A stretch of DNA of 64,000 nt from Callaeas wilsoni (taxonomy: Eukaryota; Chordata; Aves; Passeriformes; Callaeidae): assembly GCA_013398955.1 (NCBI GenBank), contig VWPU01001226.1:210941-274940 (forward strand), written 5' to 3'. The translations under genes were made by a program, and so were the position numbers. The notes under the pieces are model-generated. The model was not told the DNA's origin and ran no database searches. It saw only the letters and a list, made by a program, of their open reading frames with translations. Of the stretch, positions 1-13,300 are shown in pieces; position 1 is the first letter of the stretch, and the number at the start of each line of letters is the position of its first letter.

Positions 1-2899
1 TCACCTTGAAACAACCTACCTCATGGAGGTTCCAGCCTTACTCTAAGAAAGGTAGAAAATCCTACCCTCCTCCATTGATGACAAAGATCAAAATCTAGTC
101 CTGTCCTTCAGAAGTCAACCAGTGTGATACATTGAGCAGAGTGTAAAACCCAGCCCCATGCCAAAGGGAGGTTCTGGAGCTGTTCATCTGCTAGTGATGA
201 TTCTGGATATATTAGGCTGTAAAACCTCACCGAGTCATCTGGGTGCCTGTTGCTTAGTTAAGCCCATAAGCTCACTCAGGTAGTCTTCAGCTTTCTTCAA
301 CAGATAACTCTCCATTTTCATTCCTCACATGCAGCAGAATTAAAAAGTATGTGCTTTGTTTACTTTCTGGTGGGCCTCCTGCTTTGAGTTCATTTGATCA
401 TCAGACTGAATTGAGAACCAAGACAGACTTCTCAGTGCATCGTGGATTTCGTCTCCTCCCATGCAGTGTGACATTGTAGCCCATGCAGAGGGCTGCAAAA
501 TCTGACACAGAACATTTTGCTGAAATTAGCACACCTGCTGGGCATTAACCACACAGAGTAAATTCAATAATGCTACAGGGGTATAAGACACAACAGACTT
601 TGGTCTAGGAATCTTATTGTGCTTCTATATATGTGAAATGTATCACATTTTTCAGCTTCCAAAACCCAGTTTGAAATCTGATATCTTAATATGATACAGA
701 GGTTTGGAGAACAGAAGGGCTGCACTCTCATCTGACCAGCCAATTCTATTTTTCCTCTTGTGGATGTTCCTGGTTTTATAAGGTAATGTATCACAATGAG
801 AGTGTCAACTGCATCATGCTACAGCTGTGCTAAATCCTTCTTTACACAGTGATGTCCATTATGGTGTCCTGATACTAGCAGGCTGAGTTATGAGCTGGAC
901 ATGGAGTGTTGTGGAGTGCTGAAGCAGTCTGGCAGCCAGCCAGGGACATGGTTCAGCAGAGTGTGCTTGGTGGAGTGCAGCAGATGACAGCCCATTGCTG
1001 GAAATTGCAGCTCTCCCGTGCTGTGCAGTTATGATAGGGTGAAATGACTTGGCAAGTGGTGGCTGTGATTTTATGGTACAATTGAACTGCAGTATGAAGC
1101 AGGATGAAATTGCTTAACAGCTTTAGTTTGTCAGGATTTGACTTAAACTATTTTTTTTTTTCTAGTCATGATCTAGGTCAGAGTTGTGTGGTTCAGTACT
1201 CCAGGAAGGTGGCCATTTTCTTCTTGAGTTATGAGTCTAGAGGTGCCTAGGTATCTTCAGTCTACTTTTGCTTGTTTTTAGAAATAGCATGAATTTAGAG
1301 CAGATATTATCATGGAACTGTCTAGCGTATGATATTTTAGTTCAGGAGGGAGAATATTAATGTTCACACAATTTCTGTCTGTAAGTGTCTTCAGTGGGCT
1401 TTCTGCATTTAATACTGACTTCTCCCTGGGTTATTGCTTTATGTATGGACATGTCCTAATGAAGTAGCTAGGCTCCACTGATCATTTCATACAAACGCAT
1501 CTTACTGGATCAGAGTTGGGAATTCCTTTGATGAATTCCTGGAATTGCTGTCTGGGGTTAAACAATGACAACAGGGGAAAAAAGTCTCACATGAATCTTA
1601 AGAGCTGTGAAAGAACAAGACCTTCTTATGGTTCAGAGCCTCTTGCCCTATTCTTTATTATACTATTTTGCAATTAAAAACTATTGATCCTGCTTATACG
1701 GAAGAAGTATTTTCTCGAGTGTAGGTGAAGTTTAAGGAGATGATGTTTTGGGGGGTTTATGGTTGACTTTTTTTTTTAGATTGTTACTCTTTATGTTTGT
1801 TTTATTAAAAAGGATTTAAAGAAAACCACTGTAATAGCCAATTATTTACATATTAGAGAAGAATTCCCTTAACTGTGGAACCTGTCTGTATCTGGTAATG
1901 CAGAAAGGAACAATAAATTAAATTTGAGAGAGCAATTGTAGAAAGAAGAAATTTTTTTTCCAAGTAGGAGAGATTTAGTTTTTTAGTCACCAAAGGCAAC
2001 ATTATAATTCAATATGTAGATTGTGGAGTTTTTCTGTCTAATATTCTCAATAGCACGTCTTCACTGAGTTCTTCATCAAATATCTCTTCAGTCTAATCCA
2101 CAATAAAATATTTAACTAGTCTTGTCTAAAGATAGCAAAAGCATGGGCTATGCTACTAAGTTTCATATCTGAAAAGATATGAAAAGAGCATGGTATTTCA
2201 TGAGAAAACCTTTAGTCTTTATCTTCTTTATTTGGGAAAGTTGCCATTAGATTTTCTCAAAACACCTGAAAATGTAGGAAAGCATAATTTATTTTTTTTT
2301 ATTGTCCAAGTGTCTGGCAAATGTTCTAGATTAGGAAGACTGCCAAAATACCCACATGCTGTCATTATCTCCTCACTTTTTATCTCCTTCAGACATGAAA
2401 AAGCAATTTTCTTTCATCAGTATCCTGACTGATGTCAGTAGAATATTTAATATAACAGAGCGATGTAAAACTGTGCATCATCAAGATGCTACTCATATTT
2501 CAACTGACATCTCCACACCACATCCTAGCAATCTAATATACTCTTAGATTTAAAAAAGATGACAGAAAATTGAATCTTCTTTAGTGTGAAGATTTAAAAC
2601 ACTAATTTCGCTCAGTATGAGGAGAAAGAATGAAGGAAACATAGGATGACCTTGTCCACGCTCACATGTATGACCAGTTTTATGATCCAAAGTATCAAAA
2701 GTACATAGTGGTTCCATAACAGCATAAACATTAATATTTATGTGACATCAAGAAATCACCTGTCAAATAATGCTAATATACTGCAGCTGGAAACGAATAA
2801 TCATGTTTAGAGAGTCTATCCTACCATTTTCTGTTCTAACTTTCCCAGAACCCTGAAGAAAAATCAAAGTGAAGTGGTTAAAAGTCAGCTGTCAAAGTA
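1..2899. other. unique AT-rich non-coding DNA, no gene seen
   Basis: No recognisable exon, RNA gene or mobile element. Open frames stay at or below about 80 codons on both strands and have no family resemblance. The stretch is AT-rich, with short homopolymers such as a T run at 1151-1161. A slightly more GC-rich patch lies at about 900-1060 but has few CpGs and no clear splice or coding signal. Confidence 0.6.
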
Positions 2900-3573
2900 A
2901 GACCAACTGATGTCGTCTACCTGGATTTCAGCCTTCAACATAGTCCCACATAACATCCTTATCTCCAGATTGGAGAGACATTCATTTTGAAGGATGGACT
3001 ACTCAGTGGATAAGGAATGTGCTGGATGGATGCAGCCAGAGATTTGTCGTCAATGGCTCTATATCCAGACGGAGGTCAGAGATGAGTGGTGCCCCTCGGG
3101 GTCTTTCTTGGGAATGGTGCTCTCTAATATCTTTATCAATCACGTAGACATTGAGATGGAGTGCAACATCAGCAAGTTTGCAGATGACATGAAGCGGAGC
3201 GGTGCAGTTGACAAAACAGATGGGATGCCATCCAGAGGAACATGGACACACTTGAGAAGTGGGTCTACAAGAACCTGATGACAAGCGATGTACTCATGTC
3301 AACCCCAGACATGAGTACAGGCTGGGAGAAGACCTCATTGAGAGGAGCCCTACAGAGAAGGACTTTAGGGTTTTTGTGGATGAAGAGCTGGACAAGAAGG
3401 AGAGGAGTTGTAGCTGCTCCATCCATTGAAGAGTTCAAGGCCAGAGTGGATGAGGCCCTGAGAACCTGTTCTAGTGGGAGTCATCCCTGCCCATGATGGT
3501 GGTGGTAGCAGGGGGAGTAGGAACTAAATGATCTTTAAGGTCACTACCAACCCAAGCCTTCATATGATTCTAT
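2900..3573 (+). mobile_element. CR1 LINE fragment (RT palm plus 3' tail, internally deleted)
   Basis: A degenerate copy of a CR1 non-LTR retrotransposon. The left part encodes text typical of the CR1 reverse transcriptase: a D-V-V-Y-L-D-F motif near 2910-2930, then a frame from 2994 to 3278 ending in a FADD active-site motif (3177-3188) that is intact. The right part is CR1 3' sequence: a stretch matching the usual end of the coding region and 3' UTR, a 'gatctttaaggtcactacca' segment at 3531-3550, and the terminal ATGATTCTAT at 3564-3573. Between about 3394 and 3405 the text jumps from the middle of ORF2 straight to the 3' end, so roughly half a kilobase of the usual element is missing. Frameshifts and stops make it non-functional. 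The 5' end is truncated, as is usual for CR1. The subfamily cannot be assigned by eye. Confidence 0.93.
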
Positions 3574-4492
3574 AAAAAGTCAGCATTAAAGGTTCCACGA
3601 GAAAATAAAAAAAGAACTTTTTCCTTTTTACAGCAGTTATCTTCCAGATCTTATCACACAAGACCTTGACCACACAAAATAAAATGTATATATGTTTTCT
3701 AAAACTTCCATCTGTATCACTTGCTTAAAGTGTTTTCTTATTAATAGCTATCATTTACTTTTCTGAGTACTTAACTGTATTAAATGGGATGAAATTTAAA
3801 GTTACTTTTTAACTTTTTCCCATTAAAGATAATGTTTGTTGTTAACTATTTGATTTGTATTTATCTTGTAGTCAATCAAGACATGCAGTTTTAACTTTCT
3901 TCCACTTAGATGTGTGTTGGTTTCTAGTTTTATGAATTTACTGAATACTGTGATATGCTAACATTTTCCTTTGTCTTATAGTCCCATTTCATAATATTGT
4001 ACTATTACAGGAACCACCTCCTATGCCACAATTTCTGTGCACTTTTGTGTTACAGCTGCTCTGAATTTAGTTGGTAAATTTTAGACTTAAAAAAATTATC
4101 TATACCTATACATATATACACATATATACACACACACACACACTCTTTAATTTTAGTAATTCTTTCTACATTTTGTATTGTCCAAGACAGTCAAGAGTCC
4201 ACAAGTTCTTGCTACCAGTACAGTGGTATCATTCAAAAGCTCATGGAGAATACTGAGCCTCTATTCTGGACATGACACTACAGTCCAAACAGTAATGAAA
4301 CTGGACTTATAGCTATAATTTCAGCAATTGCAACACAGCACAGCTTTTGCTTCTTTAAAGTTTGCTTGCTAGATCAAAAAAAGTTTGGACTATAACTGCA
4401 GAAGACCTTGAATTTTCCAGGGTTTTGGAGAGTTCATTCTACAGCTGTAACGTGGAAACCAAATACACCACTAAGTATTATTCTTACACAAA
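3574..4492. other. unique AT-rich DNA between two CR1 copies
   Basis: Apart from the dinucleotide repeat at 4101-4144, nothing is recognised. The sequence is very AT-rich, with no open frame above about 60 codons that looks real. Confidence 0.55.
4101..4144. repeat. compound TA/CA dinucleotide microsatellite
   Basis: Alternating TATA and CATATA units run into seven to eight uninterrupted CA units at the right end. It is a simple-sequence repeat of about 44 bases and likely length-variable. The short open frame across it is an artefact of the repeat. Confidence 0.9.
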
Positions 4493-4590
4493 ATCATAGA
4501 ATCATAGAACATTAAGCTTTGGAAGGGACCTTAAACATCACCTTGTCCCAACCCTTCTGCCACGGTCAGGGACTGTTCCCACTAGACCCG
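4493..4590 (-). mobile_element. CR1 LINE 3' tail (about 98 bp)
   Basis: Read on the minus strand this is the last hundred bases of a CR1 element. The plus strand begins with two tandem ATCATAGA units, the reverse complement of the CR1 terminal octamer, followed by the conserved segment around 'ggaagggaccttaaacatca' (4521-4540) and text matching the 3' UTR up to about 4590. It is severely 5' truncated, as usual for CR1 insertions. AT-rich sequence follows directly on the right. Confidence 0.93.
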
Positions 4591-6119
4591 ATGAATACAT
4601 AATGTATAAATAACTATATACATATAATATATACTCCCATATACAAATAGATTAGCCAAATTACTGGCTGGTCAGCCAGAATATGTAAGATGTGCCATTT
4701 TTAGACATGAGTGCCTATTTATGGTTATCAGAAAAAATAATAATGTCAGACTAACAGTACAAAGACATAAAAAATAACATGGAACAGTTTTTTCAATATA
4801 CACTGCTATCCTGGTAGTAATGGTCTGTAGATTTTTTTTTTTCCTTTTTAAATGAAAACATGATATTTTAAATCAGAGTATCCACAGCTTCTGTCTTACA
4901 ATACCTGCAATCAGTGGGGAGTTCTGAGTTTACTGTATTGCAGAAAGTATCCTGTAATATACTGTTGCTTAACTAAAAGAGTAAACTAAAAGCTCTAGTA
5001 ACTTTTGTTGTTGACAGGAAACAAAAAAAATGCAGTATGTGTGGCTTATGAATTGGCTGATATTTAATGTAAAAATACGTAGGCATCATAAACAACCTTT
5101 TCTTAATTTTAATTGGCTTTATTCTATTTGAAATTGTGCACACAGTTCCTATTAAAATACATGGCACAGGATGAAACCAAATGTTGTCACAAAAATAATG
5201 CAGTATTTTATGATTTAATTCATGTATCACACTATATCACCTCATTCATAGATCAGTAAAAGAACTGTTTGATAACGGGAAAGATTTTTCTGGATAGGAA
5301 CCTATTACAGAAACAGAGTCTTTTTGAATTTGTATTTTTTGACTTCACAAAGCTAGGAAGTATCAAATGTTTTGTCTTAATGCTTAATGACTTTAATAAA
5401 GCATTTTTGGTATTAGTCCACTAAAGCGCTTTCCAGTATTTATCTTATTTTTATTCCTGAGCAAAGGTTGAGGAGTTTATCTAAAAAAAACCCTCTTTAT
5501 TTTAAATTTTTGTTCCTCCTGAAACTAAAGGATAATGATAGCCTCAATATTAGGTTTAGTGCACAGAGAAAGAAACAGAGCTTGAGACTAGTAGATTAAC
5601 ATACTCTTTATTCAATTTTACATAATTGCCTTAGGAAGGACTTGAAACTTAATAAATCAGTTTCAAGAATAAAGCAGAACCCTTTATTGTTGTGCCACAA
5701 AGCTTCTTAAGGATATATTGATGTATTTCTACTGTCTACATGCAAAAAATGTAAACTGAAATGGTGATTATAATAGTAGAGAAACACTTTTTCTTGAATA
5801 TTCAAATAGATAGTTTTAACCAGGAATCTGTCGACATCTATTTCCAATCATCTCATGGAAACCTAACTGTGACAGATGGCATCCAGCCTGCCTGATGTGA
5901 ATTTTACCTGCTGTATATTCACTGATGATTTAAATCTCTGATACCTACCTCTATGTGCTTCTACATACATTCCTTAGCCTATCTATCCTTACCTTGAATT
6001 ATACTGCACGTAAGAAACCTACTCTTCTGGCATGATAATGATGGTATAGTACAAATATTTTATACTAGGACATTTTACTTACTCTTTTTTCCCCCTTCAT
6101 TTAATTTCTAGGCAGAATC

Positions 6120-6410
6120 TATGACCTCTCTGGACATTTCAGTTCTTCTAGGTGAACACCTCTCATCTCTCTGGACCCTCTCAGTACAATCCTTGGCACA
6201 GTTACAGCATTCAGTTCATTTCTTTTTGACCTATTCCATTTTCCCACTTTCTCATTTTCTTGATGGAATTTGAATTCCTTTTCTTTCATTTTTGGATAGA
6301 CTATTTTCATTTGCCTCTCACTTGATATTCTGCTACAGCAACTAAGTCTTTCCTTTCTCCATCTACACATTCTCCTACTCATTACCATGTCGTCGGTGTT
6401 CAGCATTCCT
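6120..6410 (-). other. purine-rich block (on minus strand)
   Basis: The plus strand is strongly enriched in C and T for nearly 300 bases, so the minus strand is rich in AGA, GAA and AGG words and stays open for 95 codons. The predicted peptide is low in hydrophobic residues and rich in K, R and E, as expected from purine-rich DNA, and matches no family I know. It resembles in style the plus-strand purine-rich blocks elsewhere in the window. Confidence 0.45.
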
Positions 6411-7197
6411 CCCTCACCTCACACACGTGGAGGTGTTATCTCTTATTCGCCTCCTTTGATTGCAACAGCCATGAAAGTGCTAGAGCAGGAAGGATGCCAG
6501 CATTTTAACTACTGTGTTGTCTAAACCTGAGCAGATGGTCTTCTAATCTCCTAGGAAGGGGAGACTCAAATGTGTGATAGTTAAATTCTTTGAGGTGAAT
6601 TTGTAGAAAAATGGAGGGTTCTGAAATATATGGTGCACTAAGGGCAATGTTTTGAGAGGAAGCTGAGAGACACTTTTACTTTTATTCCTCCCTTTCTTTG
6701 GAGCTTCACTCTAAAATTTAGCTGTTGCAAAGGTGAGGCTTTGGCCATTTTAATTTTACATAAACCTGATTATTGTATGTCCAGGATGAATAGCACTTCA
6801 TCCTTCCTACTTGAAATCACAGAAGATTTCCTCAGTGAATAGTGTCCATCTCCCAGTGTCACTGGTGCATAACCTCTCTCCTGGGGTTTCTCTCATCAAC
6901 TGCTTTTGACATAACATGGTTGTATAATCTTGCCTCAAACGTCTGAGAAAAATGCTAAGTTGTGAGAAAGGGCTGTGAAAAAGTACTAAGCTAGAAAAGA
7001 AGGGTAAAATGACAGGCAGAGGTAAGTTTGTTGAGATGGGAATAGTTGGCATCTATGATTCCAGGACAAAAACACTGACATGAGAAGGCATAAAGATGGT
7101 GTATCAGCAGCACTGAGGACTAGCAATGGAGGCTGTCTGGCCAGCAGAGACTTGCTGCATGATTTACAGGGGATTGTAAGCATATTAATACTTATTC

Positions 7198-7228
7198 TCC
7201 TTTCTTTTTTTCCTTTTTTTGGGGGGGG
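7198..7228. repeat. T-tract followed by G8 homopolymer
   Basis: A run of mostly T with a few C is followed directly by eight G residues (7221-7228). It is low-complexity DNA and a common site of sequencing or assembly error. Confidence 0.85.
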
Positions 7229-8776
7229 TCCACATTTTCTGTTGTGCGTAATAGCCAAAAATAACTGTTTTATACTCTTCCAATGTGTACATCCTTCCTG
7301 CTGTGTCTTTGTTCATGGTAAAAGTTGTCCAAACAGTGACACTGAGAAGGCAAGTTACAGACATCAGCTGAGCAAAGGCATCAGCCCATCAGTCAATGCA
7401 AAATGTCAGGTGATGATTAACCAAGAAGATTTACATAATAGCTACTGAGTAGGAAGCTTCTCCCTAGAAATAAACATCACTGAGAAAAATTTGGGGCATA
7501 AAAATTCTAAACATATGTAAATGTAGAGCTGAACACTTCACTATCATTCTTTTCTCAGTGATCACTAGACCACTATGCCACTAGTAAAGAAAAGAGAACG
7601 TTGCATTAAGGAAGCAAAGAAAAAAAAAATTTACTTTGTTGATTCCATTAAACGACTGATATGGGCTCTCCTTGCCCCAGTCTATCAAAAAATACTGATG
7701 CAATATAAAAAGGAAAAAATATTTTTCCATTGCTAGCATTTTGTACCTTAATTATAAGACTCTTCATTCCGAAATTTCTAGGCAGACATCTTTCCCTCCT
7801 ATATTTGATACCACATCATCCTTGATGATTCAGGTAGCCACTTTTATCCATAAGTCCACAAATGAAGTCCTCTCTGTTAGCAGCAAGGACAGAACTCTGT
7901 TTCATTCAAATTTTAAAAGTCAGATGGCCACATAGATCTATGAACTACTAAGTATTTGATCAATCCTTATTCAAATATATTCCAAATAATGAAGATATGT
8001 GCAAGGCAGTATTGCACAATGACTAAGACAGATTTCTGTAGGATACACTCATTTTAGCACTTTATAGTAGTTCCTGCCCGTACATTCCTGAATAGATCTG
8101 AAATAATTAAACTGGTATTAAATCACATTCTGACTTTTACTCTTCTTTTTATCATTTAGGGATGCTCTATTTTGGGGTAGCCAGATGTGACAAAACCTTT
8201 TGCATTTTAGAAGAAAAATGTACCCAAACGAACATATGTGACTAAAAAATGAAAAAAAACCACAAAAAGCAAATGTGCAGGCCCTCTTTGAATCCCAAAT
8301 CAATATCTACAAAGGCTGGAAAATAACCAATTAAGACTGAATGCAACTTTTATTCCTTTTATCAAATAGTATATCCCATGTTGTTTCTTGAAATTTAAAA
8401 TTTTACCATGAAAAAATACTGCATATTCTATTTCCACTTGCTATTTAATATATATGTCATGATTTGCCTCTAGAAGGAGAATATATCCATAAATGGCAAA
8501 TCATTTTTGTAACTGTCTGATGGAATTCACATGATTTTAAGTTGTTCTCTGTATTTGTGACCTAGGTTTGTTGAGATACTTTGAATATTTTAGAACTTAT
8601 TATATCACAGTATAGTTTTTAAATATGAAATTTAGATGGCTTCATGCAGAAATATATGTTTCTGGTACAATGATAATAGTCCGTTTTCTAACATTCTAGC
8701 ATTTTTTAACAAAATTTGAGGCCAAAATACTGGTCAACAGTTTTCATGCTGCATGTTTGTTTCATAATGACTGTTA

Positions 8777-9075
8777 TAGAAAGAACAAGAGGGAAGGAAC
8801 ATGCAACGAAGAATAAGAGGGAGAGATTGTTTGAGAGGTCTTTTTGTAAGCAGTGTTGACGAGAGAGGGGAACTCAAGCAGTTCCTTGGGATGTAAGGTG
8901 GAGAGCAGATATGTGGAAAGGTGACAATGGGTGCAGCATCTGATTGCTTGCGTCAAGAGGAATAGCTCGAGAGGGAAAACACACAGCTGGTGTGAGCAGC
9001 TGAAGCAGCCCGGGACAGGATCATAAAGGAGGAGCAGTGGTTGTAGGGCTTTCAGCATAAGGGAATAGATACAGC
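8777..9075 (+). other. purine-rich block
   Basis: About 300 bases dominated by A and G on the plus strand, with repeated GAGGGA, AAGAGG and GGAGAG words. The minus strand is open for 117 codons here, but that peptide is rich in L, S, P and C, as expected from pyrimidine-rich DNA, and has no recognisable domain. I see no coding evidence. Confidence 0.45.
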
Positions 9076-9479
9076 AGAGATCCATACTGAGGTAGGATTC
9101 CTCTTTTGGCATTCTTAAGAGAAACAAGAAATCCTAATGACATATTTCCCATGTTCTTGAACACCTTCAAAACCTCCTGAATAAATGATGTGTGTGCCAG
9201 TGTTATTCCACATCATAGGATTTTTATAAACTCTACCTTACTTTTTACACTTGTGAAATCTGAGACCAAAGAAACTTATGCTTCTTTAAAGGACTGTTAT
9301 TCTCTTCTGTAAGTCAAATACACGAGGCTTATGTAACAACATAATTAAGCTTGAACTTACTGCTTTAGCTCTGATTCTTTCTGTGTTTATTTGTGTGGTC
9401 TATTTTGTTTTCCAGTCACTGGGGTACTGGATATCTTCATAATCTTTCAGATTCCTATCATCACAGCATTCTTGTGAAC

Positions 9480-9996
9480 CACTACTCAGCACTGGCAGGG
9501 CCACACCAGTTGCTGTTTCCACTTCTGAGCTCCCCAAGACAGGAGACATGCGGAGCTACTAAGGAAAGTCCTCCAAAGGGCCACAAGGATGCCTGCAGCA
9601 CCTCCCATATGAGGAAAGGCTGAGGGACCTGGAGCTGCTTAGCCTGGAGGAAAGAAGTCTTGGTGAGGGTCTCGTAAATACGTGCAAATATCCGAGTAAA
9701 GGAAGGAAAGAAGATGGAGCCCAGCTCTTTCCAGTGGTGCCCAGTGACAGGACAAAAGGCAATGGGCATAAACTAAAACACAGGACGCTCCCTTTGAACA
9801 TCAGTAAAGACTTTTATCTGTGAGGGTGAGCAAGCACCAACAGGGTTTGCCCAGAGAAACAGTGGCGTCTTTAACCAGAGAGAAATTAGAAAGCCATCTG
9901 GATATGGTTCTGTACAACTGGCCTTTTTTTAAAAAGTGGCTTGCACCAAGTGACTTCCAGAAGTCCCTTCTGACCTCAATCATCTGTGACTCTGTG
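9480..9996 (+). mobile_element. CR1 LINE fragment, 3' part
   Basis: A diverged copy of the last half-kilobase of a CR1 element. Recognisable CR1 landmarks, in order, are the 'tactcagcactggcagggcc' segment (9483-9502), 'gggccacaaggatg' (9578-9591), a 'gaggaaaggctgagggacct' segment (9612-9631), a 'ggtgcccagtgacaggacaa' segment (9736-9755), and the terminal CATCTGTGACTCTGTG (9981-9996), a variant of the usual ATTCTGTG ending. The copy is 5' truncated with its 3' end in place, consistent with target-primed insertion. Stops in all frames show it is inactive. Short open frames on both strands across it are by-products. Confidence 0.92.
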
Positions 9997-10270
9997 TGAG
10001 AATAGTACCTCATAGTGTTTCTCATTTCTGCATTTAAAAATCTCAGTAGTAAGGATGGGATCCAGACCACTTCAATTTACAGTCTGACCTGGAATTTCCC
10101 TTAGTAACTACAGCTTACCTATATTTGACCCTCTTCTGTTCATGTAAGAAGGCTGACATCAGAGTAAGAAGAACTTTTGACCTTAATATTTATATAATAT
10201 GCTTTATATCCCCAGCTTATAGGATTTACAAAAAATTGGGGGTGGGGATGTTTTCTTTCTTTGGGATGGA

Positions 10271-10306
10271 TTTTTGTTTGTTTGGTTTGCCTGTTTGTTT
10301 GTTTTA
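10271..10306. repeat. TTTG-rich simple sequence
   Basis: Irregular tandem TTTG and TTTGG units within a T/G-rich stretch. It looks like a degenerate tetranucleotide repeat. Confidence 0.7.
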
Positions 10307-13300
10307 ATTTCTTGTGCTTTACCTTTTCCATTCGGCCTCTGAATTCCCTCTCATCCCTCATGACCCCACTGCTGTTACCCAGAGCCTCCCCAGCCCCTTG
10401 TTGCCACTTGCCACCTGGCAGACAGAAGTAGGCAGACCCCGGAGCTCTGTTTGTCTGCTGCTGAGGACAGCCCCGTGTCCCGATTTTGTCACGCATGCCA
10501 TGAGCTCACTATCACTGCGTATTAGAAACTGTGGATCTGCATGTAGGCTTGTAATGAGAAACCCCGTAACCTAAAGGTTTGCACAAAGCTGGACTAATTT
10601 TTAGAGAAACTGCACTTCAGCAGCTCTCATTGATCTCAGTGATGGCTTTTTTGTTAAAAGGTGTGTGCAACACACTTTTAAAGACAGACACACAAGAAAA
10701 CATTTGAAAAGATGAGTAGCCCTAAAAAAACACAGCTAAATAACTAAAAGGAATGACAATATTACCAACTGATTTCAACTTCATTTTTTGAAATAAAGTT
10801 TGTGTTTCAAAGTGAAGCAGTGAGTGCATAAAACCTTAATTATCACAGACATACTACACATAAATAAACATGTATTTACATGTATATATTTCCATCAATC
10901 TACCTTTAGCAAAGCTAGTTTCTCCAGTATTTGACACCTGCTATTTACGATTTTATGCCTTGATTAAAATGTGTATGTTCATCCAGGTATGGTATTTTGA
11001 TATAATCTCTGCTACAACAATAAACACCATCTACTACAATTTACTCTAGGTTGCTTGTCACCTTTTTGAAATAGTAGATATTTAGGGCTGACTAGCTCTG
11101 AATTGCCTGTTGAAGCAACACTAAGTATGGAGCCCACAATCTTAATTTAGGTCCCCAAGTTAGATGCCAGAAGTTAGATGGTGTGAATACCCCCCTCAGA
11201 GAACAAGCCATAAAAAGGAACAGCAGCTATGTATAGAATGCAGAGAAGACTAATATAAATGTCCTGAACAAAAATGCTCTGTGTCTATATTTGGCAAGTG
11301 AAAGCTTGTTCCAGGGACTTGCTCACACACTGCAACTCCAGTGAGAGCTTCAAGAGAAGCTCTGCACCTCCCAGCACTGGGCCTTAATAGATTGAGCATT
11401 TCTACTGCTACTGTGCTCTACCTTGCCTGCTCTCAAGCAGAGTTATTACAAGAATAGGGATTACACATCATTTCCCTCTACAGTACTTTGAATTATTTAA
11501 TCATCGTGCTTTATTCCACAAGCTGTTCCAGCCATGCTTGTGAGGGCTTAAATCAGAAGATTGCACTGTTACATGAGCAATCCTTGGAGGAATAAAGTGC
11601 CCTGCTGTATTCTCAGCTAGAAAAATGCCATATTCTGCTTAGAGCCATTGCACAAATGATGGTTCCAGGTCTGACACCTGCCACATTATTCTAATATTCT
11701 CCCAAGTTTCATTATGATGTCATGTTGATCATATTGCTATTAGTAAATTTTGGAACAGCTCAATTCCTGCTGGCAGGTACAGTAAGGGAAGATCCAGCTA
11801 CAACTCAGACTAGGCATATGTCATTACAACTTTCAGGAAGATAAATACAACAGAGTTTTCCTGGCCAGACAAAATTTCCCAGAATTTTTTGCTTGTATGC
11901 TACGTCGCGACATTATTATTAATGTGACAATGGATACTTCAATTATGAACATGAAACGAGATTTTTAAAGTAAAACAATTGTAAAAGAGGATGTACACCT
12001 TTTTCTTATTCTAACAGTATCATTACAGTTCTTCTCTTTCACCATCAACATTAGTGACCATTTTCATTTTTTAATTCTACAGCCCACACTACTATTTATA
12101 AAACAATCAAAAGAGTATTTTGATAGTAAAATTAATATATTTTTATCTTTAAAAAAATATTTTTAATCCCAGTGTATGATTTACTCTACTTACAATGTTT
12201 TCTTTTAAAACTGAAACATTTACCCTAGGTTAATTATTGCTTTCTAATGTTCAGCAATTTCAATTGCTTAACAAACAAACCTTAGAATGTCTTTCAACAT
12301 GCATTTTCAAGGCAAGAATGCAGTCTAAAAGGGAGACACAGAAACTAGAAACAAGCTTGTGATGTTAATTTAAAGCCCATTTATTTCAACATTAGTCCTA
12401 GAATTTAAGGACAGGACCCTGTTATTTGGGAACAATTGAGATTATCAATTTTAAAGTGGCTTTCAATTCAATATTTAGGGACTGTTGTGAAAGGACCTCT
12501 TTGACTAAATCACAAGCCATCTAAAAAACCATTTATTTTGGAAGATTTATCTAAAAAGAGTGAATTGGCCTGAATCCTCTTGAAAGAGAAAATAATAAAT
12601 GCAATAAGGCGCAGGTCCATAAATGATGTGTGCAATTTTGGACTGAGTTAAGAAACAAATGACTTGTAATTCTGATTAACCAGAGGAAATCAAGGAAACA
12701 ACGAGATCTGTGAGGAGGATGAGCCATAGTTTCCTAGTTGTGCTGGCCAGATACACAGGATTTTCAGCCAGCAGCAGCAGTTCACACCAGTATCAAAGGC
12801 ACTGCTATTTAGTTCCGTATTTGTCATTGCTTTCTTCCAAGATATCAAGAAAATTAGTTATTTTTCTCTCACATTTGGTATCCCCTCATGTAAAACGAGT
12901 TGACAGTTATACATATCTCTCTAATGTCAGGAAAATACATTTGTAAAATATTCTGAGGTCCATTTATATAAAGTTCTAAAAGTGTTTTATTTTATACCAG
13001 TACACAGAGAGAAGAAGTTTCAGACATCTTAGTTGCAGAGTTTGATAAAGGTTTAACCTAAGACAAAAGTTGTTTCTGGTTTCTGTGTTGTGTGTTGTTG
13101 ATGTTTATAAGAAATGCCAATTTGAATACTTCTAGTAAAGTGTCACCCTCTGGATTGAGTAATCTCTCACCATTCACCCTGAGAAGAGGATCTCCATTCT
13201 GTGTCTCCTGTTTCTCAGGATAACATTTTTTAAAAAATTAAATCAGAATTTTTTTTTTCTTGTTAGTATAGGACACAGAAAATAATATATTTAAGACATA

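Larger units (their letters stand above)
4591..9479. other. unique non-coding DNA with two strand-skewed blocks
   Basis: No gene recognised. Notable parts are a pyrimidine-rich block at about 6120-6410 (purine-rich on the minus strand), a T-tract/G-tract junction at 7198-7228, and a purine-rich block at about 8777-9075. The open frames here, the longest about 120 codons, have no recognisable domains and lie partly across the skewed blocks, where stop codons are rarer on one strand. Confidence 0.5.

Noticed and set aside
7080..7448. 122-codon plus-strand open frame
   Set aside because: It crosses a T/G homopolymer tract, which supplies the F- and G-rich middle, and has no recognisable domain.
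8774..9127. 117-codon minus-strand open frame
   Set aside because: Explained by the purine-rich plus strand, which lowers stop-codon frequency on the minus strand.
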